Shown here: piece after piece, positions 56,863 through 64,000 of the stretch | How positions within the stretch are numbered: the stretch's first letter is position 1 | How the letters are laid out: each line of letters starts with the position of its first letter | Assembly (NCBI RefSeq): GCF_009017415.1 | Contig: NC_092406.1 | Span: forward strand, 2,604,001-2,668,000 | Origin: Aspergillus flavus | Taxonomy: Eukaryota; Ascomycota; Eurotiomycetes; Eurotiales; Aspergillaceae | DNA: 64,000 bases | Reading direction: 5' to 3' | Position numbers and translations under genes: made by a program | Notes under the pieces: generated by a model | What the model was told of the DNA's origin: nothing | Databases searched by the model: none | What the model saw: the letters and a program-made list of their open reading frames with translations, nothing else

Positions 56863-59800
56863 CTATTTCTTCTTGCCAGTTATGCCAAGGGCATCAGTGA
56901 TAGAACTTAAGCCCAGACTATCAAGCAACTTGTCAAGGCCCAAGCCGCCGAGCAAGCGATTCACGAGAGGTCCCAGGCCGAGACCCTCAAGTAGACGACC
57001 AACAAGCCCAAGCACGCCAGTCAGCAGCAAGCCTACAGCGGCAATGATCTGGAACAAGGGCTCGCTGAGAAGGGCCCAGAGGGGGTTGAGCTGTTTCTTC
57101 GCATGAGGCATGTCGGCAATCTTCTTTTTCCCGTTCTCAATGCAACTAACGACGGTATCTGTCATTTCCTTGATTTGGTCGGCGAGAGCATACTCTTCGG
57201 GAGACGCTTCGTGTGAAGCAGTGCGAGCCTTTGCTGTAGCTGCGATACGACCATCTGGATCAAGGGCTCGGATAGCGCCGTTGCATTCTTGGAGGATTCG
57301 GCCTCCCTCTTCCAGCAGTGGCTTGACATCCTTTACCAGTTTTTCCTCATCCAATTCCTCTTTCGGGGTACGCTCGGCTCTCTCAATGTGCTAGTGCATG
57401 TGTTAGCGAATCTCTGATACGAAAGTTATATCATTCCTTAGCGTACCTCGGTAATCATCTTGCAGATCGGTCGAACACGATCCAAGGTTTGTCCGATAAT
57501 GGCGCTCATCTTCTTGGCCAGCTGTTTATCTTCTTCAGCTTTCTTCTGCTCCTCGAGCTCTTCTGGCGACGGGCCTGGCTCCTCCTCGACAACCTCTTCC
57601 TCCTTCTCCTCGGGGATATTCTCGATCAGGGTACACTCGCCAAGCTTGTTGCCATCATTGTCAACGACAAAGCCATTGTCATCGATCTCCTTGCCCACGA
57701 GAGTAGCCAAGTTGCCGGAGGTCAGCTTTCCGATAAGGTTACCATCAACATCACGTACTTCACCCTCGCGGGTAACTTTGCGGCCAGCCATAGGGTTGAC
57801 GCTTCGTTGCTTCTCCTCCGGCTCCCAGCGTTCTGCTCGGCCGATAGTATTTCCATTCTTATCCAAGATATCTCCATCTTCGTCGACCTTGCGTCCCTGG
57901 AGTCGCTTGGCATCACCTTCGATGACACGGCCAATAATCTTGCCACCAGAAGTGACTACACCGTCCTTCCCAACTTCCGCGTCATCAAAGCCGAAGAAGG
58001 GACCTTCGGGCTTCTCTTGCTCAGCGCCAGGGACAAGCTCGGCCTTACCAATGACCTTGCCATCGTCACCCCAGATTTGGCCTTTGCCATCAACCTTCCG
58101 TCCAGCAAGTCGCTTGTCACCCGAGGTGATTCGGCCATAGACGTTTCCTTGGGCGTCCACGACATTGCCGGCCTTATTGACGGTTTTACCTTCTAAGATT
58201 GACAAGTCTTCTTCGACTACCTCCTCTTCTGGAGGCTCGTATGGCTCGGCATGTCCCTTGACATTACCAAACTTGTCGATGATGTCTCCATCCTCATCCA
58301 CAGTGCGCCCGCGCAGGTTCTTCAATTCGCCTTCAGTGACCTTGCCGACGATGTTACCATCCGTGTCCTCCACGAATCCTTCCTTGTTCACAACCAGGTT
58401 CTCCAGGCCAGCGAACGGGCCTTCAGGCTTCTTCTCACGCTCATTCTCAGGGATAAGCTCAACGCGTCCAATGGGTTTGCGACCGTCCCAGATCTGGCCA
58501 TCATCGATTTCTTTACCGGCGAGCTCCTTAGGGTTTCCTTCCACGACACGTGCAATTGGTACTCCGTTGGGTCCCATAACGTATCCTAGTTTGTTGCAGG
58601 TCAATCCGTCCAGTTTTGATAGGTCGACCACCTCAGGTTCCTCAGGCTCTGGTTCGTCGGGCTGCTCATAGTATTCGGCCTTTGCGACGACATTGCCATG
58701 CTGGTCAGTGACCTCTCCATCCTCATCAACAGGACGACCGAGGACCTTCTTAGGTTCACCCTCAACGATCTTGCCGACACGCTTGCCCTTGCTGTCCTCA
58801 ACCCATCCGTCCTCGACGACATGGAGGCCATCTAAGCCGGCGAAGGGAGGCTCATCACTATAATCCTGGTGGGGAATTGTTTGGGCACGCCCAATTACAT
58901 TTCCACGGTTATCCCAGAACTGGCCCTGGTCATCAAGTGTGGCACCAAGCCGAGTAAGCTTCTTCGGATCGCCCTCAACCAGTTCACCGACTGGCTTTCC
59001 AGTCGATGGATTGATGATCTTGCCCAGTTTGTTGCATTTCAAACCCTCGAGTGTGGAGAGGGGAGGCAGCTGCTCTTCGGCGTCATCGACTTTCTCTTCC
59101 GCCGTGTCTTCGATATCCTTCGTGGCGGAATCATCCTTGTCAACCTCTTCTGTTACTTCCTCGCTGGCGCTCTTTCCAACACTCTTGGTGCCCTGGGAAT
59201 TCGACTTTTGAGAATCTGCAACACTTCCAGTAGCACTTGCAGCCTTGGACACAGGCTCGACCCGTCCGACAAGGTCGCCTTCATCGTCAAGGATCTCGCC
59301 TTTCTCATTGGGCGCGTACCCAACGAGATCCTGAGCATCCCCTTCCACGACCTTACCAACCGTCTCTCCAGCCTCATCCTTGATGAAACCCCCCTCAGAC
59401 ACCGGAATACCATTCAAGTCAGCAAGACCACCGATAGCCTTCTTCGCCTGGTCCGTATTCTCCTGAATCGCCTCCGGCAGAGCCTCAACACGACCAATCA
59501 AGTCGCCATCCTCATCCAGGATCTCACCATTATCCCCAACAGCATATCCAACAAGATCCTGTGGCTCGCCCTCCACAATGCGACCAACAGGATTCCCATC
59601 ATCACCCAGTACCTGGCCCCATTCACTAACCTCAAGCCCCTTCAAGAACGACAAATCAACCCCGGTCGCGTTCGCCACGGTCTGCTCACCCCTCCTCGTC
59701 AATGCCCCAGCAGTATCCTTCACCTGCCCGGTCAGACCACCAGCCAGTCCTCCCAGCCCCCCGGCAGACCCGGAAGCCTGCGACTGTGTGTCTTCGGGAG

Positions 59801-60020
59801 CATCACGCTGCTCACCCTGAACAGTCTTCCGTGGTTTCGGGGACGGGGTAGCCGGTTCTTCGGGGACGTCTTCTTCGATCGGCTTGCGGCTTCGGACTTG
59901 GAGCTTCTGGGGTGTTCGTTTAGAGGGGCTCTGTTCGGCGATATTTCCGGCGCTGGAGCCGGATTCGGCACGTAGCTTGCGAGGAGTGCCAGTGGCTCTT
60001 TGCACTGTGGGAGACGACAT
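56863..60020 (-). CDS. DUF3659-repeat (LEA-like) protein
   Basis: Exons 60020-57447 and 57390-56863 (GTACGC...CACTAG, 56 nt) give 1033 aa. After a basic, disordered N-terminus come nine repeats of about 55-75 residues with the pattern G.V.D..G..VG.VVEG....L.G...DE.G.I.D..GN.IGRAE (DUF3659), nearly all from exon 1. Exon 2 encodes a helical region (YALADQIKEMTDTVVSCI) and a Gly/Leu-rich hydrophobic tail (IIAAVGLLLTGVLGLVG...). Fungal relatives are annotated as LEA-domain proteins and some are peripheral to septa or Woronin-body tethering, but their function is not established. Very acidic overall. The ATG at 60020 is the first in frame. Confidence 0.85.
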
Positions 60021-61605
60021 GTTTGGTTCTGGGGTAGGGTGTGATGGTGGTCGTAGCCTGAAGGGCGTCTTCAGTGGTGAGAAGGGCGATGCCAGTTGCT
60101 GTCCTATCTTGGGAGGTTCAGTAGGATAAGGGAATTAGATTAATGGATAATGTAGGTATAGTATTCGTCAAAGCTCGTGAGATTGTGTGGATCGTTTTAA
60201 TCATGAAAGAATTGCAGATACTACAGCCCAGATACTGAACGCTTGAGCTATTAAATAACTACAACAAAGCTTTGAATACAAGATATCATAGATCCACATA
60301 CGTCATGTCCATCGGCATCAGAGATCCATATACGTCATCTTGGGCCTATAGGTCAATTATACTAGAGCTTCTGTATACTTGGGGAATTTCCTTGACATAA
60401 GGTTTGAGGTATGGTGAAACTGGTGTGGAAGAGATATGTCCAGATGTTTCTGTACTTCAGAAAATCCACGTTTGTTTTCCAGACTCCACTGTACTCTGCT
60501 GGATATTAAGATCTCAGTATAGAGGCTATAGAAGAATATATTGAAAAGTTGGTGGAACATAGAAATGGACTCTCCAGCGTCAGATACTAACTTTCCAGCC
60601 CTGCTAAGCTGTGATACTTGCGCTCGCCCGGACCTCGCCACCATTTACGTCAGTCAGTTGATAGACAGAAAGGAGAAGATCGAATAAGAAGACCAAGGGA
60701 ATTAACCTTGAGGTGCTAGTCCCTCTGAAAGTACATTAAAATAGTTCCGATACGACTCCATCAAGGCTAGCCAGACCCACAGCTTTATATACAGTAAATA
60801 GTACATAAAATAGTACATATTAAATTCATTCAATTCATTCGATTCACAGATGATACTCCAACAGCACCCATCCTCGACCAAACCCCGCCAGCAAAACAGC
60901 TGTGTAGTAAATACCCTACGTTAGCAGAACCAGTACCTGCTGAGCCAGCGAAACCCTACCCATGGGTCCAGACACAACCACACGGAACTGAAACCCACCT
61001 AACGTCATCCAAATCAATACGTCAATCCGATCATGCAACGACTGCGCGATCAACCAATCCACAGTTTTCGGACGAGTGAACAGTAAAGATCGGCATGATA
61101 TTAACGGCGCGGCAGACAGTGTGGGCTTGTAAATTCTCCGATTGGAGGCGTGCAGGGGTGGGTATGATCTCATCCGCCGCTTGGAGGTTAAGAGACAGGA
61201 ATGCCGAGATTCAGAGGCGTGGTTATCCACTTATCTTTGTCAGGGGGGTGGGGTTTTTCTTTCTTGGTGGAGATTCTTGGGATATCCTGTGTCCTGTGTA
61301 GAATAGACTACGTATCCAAATTATTAGGTTTGGAGTGTCATGCAGTACAACATGCAAATCAAGCATCACTATCTACATATTTAATAGATTCGGATTTCCC
61401 CGCGGTTTGACGCAATAATGACACTAGCTGCTAGCAGTCTTTCTTCTAGAAATTAATTAATGTCTGACAGCGAAAACATGGTGGGTCCAGCTCCAGATCC
61501 TATCATTCGATCTCTTTTAATCTGCCACGATGACAACTGCCAGTATGTGGAGAATACACATATTCTAGACTTAGATTGTTAAAATGGTGTCAAAATCACC
61601 TACTG
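60021..61605. other. Intergenic, no gene seen
   Basis: Promoter of the DUF3659 gene at the left. Open stretches on the minus strand (60644-60357, 61230-60916) are unrecognised and probably not genes. Confidence 0.4.
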
Positions 61606-61736
61606 GCCCCTGTAGCGCAATGGTAGCGCGTGAGACTGTAAGTTCACACAACTTATCAATTCACCAATTGCAACTCCCTTACTAATTCATTCACAGTCTA
61701 ATCTCAAGGTTGCGGGTTCGACCCCCGCCAGGGGTT
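61606..61736 (+). tRNA. tRNA-Tyr(GTA) with a 59-nt intron
   Basis: Cloverleaf with intron 61642-61700: acceptor GCCCCTG/CAGGGGT (G-T end pair), D-arm GCGC-AATGGTA-GCGC, anticodon stem TGAGA/TCTCA with loop C-T-GTA-A-A, T-arm GCGGG-TTCGACC-CCCGC. The intron sits after position 37 as expected, and its ACAGT can pair with the anticodon. A and B boxes (TAGCGCAATGG, GGTTCGA) and a downstream T-rich run are present. tRNA identity is secure. Tyr assignment rests on the anticodon and on the general presence of introns in eukaryotic tRNA-Tyr; the wobble end pair is unusual for Tyr. Confidence 0.85.
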
Positions 61737-64000
61737 TCTTCTTTCTTTTTTTGCACTTTTCCATTCTTCCGCTAGACCCTTGTCGGTACGTATCTCACCT
61801 ACGTAGATCTCTGATAATACCCGTCCCAGAGACGTCGTTATGGTCGTCGCCAGGCAGACATATCGGCATGGTTCTGCTGGGCTACCAGGGACTCTTTTCA
61901 TATTCACCCACCTATCCACTAAAAACCCTTTCTATGGAGGTTCCATACATAACTACCTCGTATCCAAAATCTCTTAGGGCAGAGTGTCACGGTCCAGGCA
62001 GCAGTCCAGACAAAGGATGTTGCATCCAGCCAAACCCATCGGGATATATTTTCTCGGAGAGAAATCCTGGGATGTTCCGTTTCGCTCAAATTCTTGTTTT
62101 TCCTCTTGTATTAGCTTAACTGACGTAATTTGTGTCCTGTGGCGAGTTTTCTGGCTTGCATATACTTTTTTTATATTAATGGAGATTAAGTGGTGGAGCT
62201 TTTGTCTCAGGGCTACTTGGCGGGGGTTGCATAACTAGTGCTGTATAGTTAGTCAGCTCACCTGATTTTGTGCATAATTGGGTTCTTTATTGCTGGGTTT
62301 GGTAGGATTGGGTGTGGAATGAATTTGAAGTATTGTGACTTTGCTACTTTAAAGTAGAAATTACCTATGTATGAAGATGTCAGAATCAGTCAAGCTGTGT
62401 GTCAGTATTACTTGAGAGTAGTCAAAACAGCAATTATTGTTGTTCAAGAACAGGATAATCACCCTTGAATATATATAATTCGGGGATGACGCGATTCCAG
62501 CGAAACACATCAAAACACACAAGAGGGGAGTGAGAATAATAATACTAATAACAGTAAAGATGAAAGAATAGCCAGAGAGAGAGAGAGGAAGAATAGTATG
62601 ATAACAGCCTCTGTAGGACTTCAACGATATGTGAGTCAATATACCACTCAATACAAGGTGTACCACTTCAAGCCCGGAATGCGTCCTCGGAACATATCAA
62701 CTTTGAACTTTGTGAAGAATTGCAAAGAGTTGCAACCAGGATTGCATCGATGGCGAATATCGTAACTAAATATCAAACATACTGTCAAGAAGATATGGCT
62801 GGACAAGAATCTCAGCAAAGGGGTATCATGGGGAATTCACGAGAACATACAGGGTTAACAACAGTGCCGATTAGGTCGTGCCTTGAACAGCTAATTCCCA
62901 GCAGCCTACATGTTGTCGGCAGCTTTATCTGTCGATTCACCATCGACCATAGTGCGACTATTCTGATTGCGAGCAAGGGGTAGTCTCTCCTTGACGTGGA
63001 CTGACCAGTGACTGGTTATTTCCACCAGATTACAAGCCTCAGCCTGCTCCTGGTCTGTTTCTGACTGAGTATCGAGTATTCATCGAATTCCCACGGCGCT
63101 TAGCACACTTGGAGGCACTCCCATCGGTTCCAATTTGTAGGTCGCACCGGTCGTAAGTCCCATCTGTGAAGTAAACCACCACCTTTTCATTGTCCGCTCA
63201 AGCAGAAACTCGTAGTGACTGAAAGCCTTCCCAAAAGATCTATGCTAGCTCACTTGATTGGCTTTACTAGGTCATCGCGCAGGACCAAGCGATTGATCGA
63301 CGCAATTTTAGCGTAACCCGGCAAGCGGCAAGGCCAAACTACTAGGGATAGATCGCAGGTGCGGTAGATAGACAACCACTAGTCAGAGAGAACCTCCTGT
63401 AGAGAGTGGCTACCTGTGACCTAAATGGGCAAGCTAGAAAGCCCTTATTTGCGTCTTTGTCATCCGGATAAGACAGCCTGTCCGCCGTAACTCCAGGTTG
63501 TCGCACTCGTATACGCTGAAGTCGATCCCATTGTTTAGAAGATCGTTCGCAGGCGCAAACACCGCTAGGCCAGCACTAATAATGATAACCTATTGCCTCT
63601 GCGCCGGGACCTTGGAGCTTGTTAGGCCGATTCCGTCAGCGGGATTGATTCATGCGGGGGATTCAGTGTCGGATCGGTGCCACTACTAAGCTGGTTCGGG
63701 ATGTGTTAGACGAGGAATCTCGTATATTGCCTTCTCGTATTAGTGTATAACCGTTAGTGGAAAAACACTGGCACGAGCGTGGCCGAAGCATCGAACTATG
63801 TATCTCTGCTATGGACAAGGATTTTCAACCAAAGGGACTGGGCATCCTCAGGCTCTTACCCGTACATCGTAGGTCTAGATGACCACCTCGGTGTTCATAG
63901 TGTACTCAAATGACGAGTAACCCGAGCGTTGAACTTCACTTGTCTGTCGGGTGGCGCACGCAGTCGTGGGAAATGTCCCGCGGAGAACCGCAAAGATGGT
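61737..64000. other. Gene-free right end
   Basis: About 2.26 kb. A short (GA)n tract lies near 62574-62592. No frame, transposase motif or RNA recognised on either strand; degraded mobile sequence is possible but not shown. Confidence 0.4.

Noticed and set aside
57460..59975. Long plus-strand frames opposite the DUF3659 gene
   Set aside because: Antisense shadows of the periodic repeat coding sequence.

Overview
The window is nuclear DNA of a filamentous ascomycete, most likely an Aspergillus or a close relative in the Eurotiales. Genes carry many short GT-AG introns (about 45-110 nt) with CTAAC/CTAAT-type branch points. There is an IRE1 (IreA) kinase/RNase, a run of Zn2Cys6 regulators, an NLR-type NACHT-WD40 gene, and above all a divergent pair matching the Aspergillus fumigatus aspf2-zrfC zinc locus. 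Exon limits were worked out by hand from splice signals, reading phase and remembered family sequences. No alignment was run.

Region 1 (1-10.5 kb) holds largely core genes: the 3' part of ireA (+), a Dnt1/Net1-like acidic nucleolar protein (-), a branched-chain aminotransferase (-) with a short first exon, and a cysteine-rich single-pass membrane protein (+) interrupted by two UAG codons. Region 2 (11-17 kb) holds a small secreted Cys-rich protein (-) and the zinc locus: the zincophore/allergen Asp f 2 homologue (-) and the ZIP transporter ZrfC homologue (+). Their shared 0.9-kb promoter is crowded with CAAGGT and GCCARG hexamers, the cores expected for ZafA and PacC. Both proteins carry the same CHxH-x5-C zinc-binding module.

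Region 3 (17-38 kb) is gene-sparse and accessory in character: two unrelated tandem GNAT acetyltransferases, a ten-exon Baeyer-Villiger-type flavin monooxygenase, a DUF1365 membrane protein with a GC-AG intron, a secreted CE1-type esterase, a small kinase-like protein, a knottin-like secreted peptide, two Zn2Cys6 regulators, a perfect inverted repeat made of tRNA 3'-end sequence, and a PLAC8 protein.

Region 4 (38-52 kb) looks like a metabolic gene cluster: an adenylation-thiolation-reductase NRPS-like enzyme (broken by one frameshift), a Dal5/Liz1-type transporter, an alpha/beta hydrolase, a Zn2Cys6 regulator and a 1288-aa 5-oxoprolinase/hydantoinase. Two gene pairs are divergent, transporter with hydrolase and regulator with oxoprolinase, which suggests co-regulated uptake and hydrolysis of a cyclic amide or small peptide-like compound.

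Region 5 (52-64 kb) has a NACHT-WD40 NLR with nearly identical WD repeats, followed at once by a decayed copy of the 3' end of the oxoprolinase gene and a tRNA-Arg-like relic. This implies rearrangement at the NLR locus. A DUF3659-repeat (LEA-like) protein, an intron-containing tRNA-Tyr and 2.3 kb without recognisable genes complete the window.
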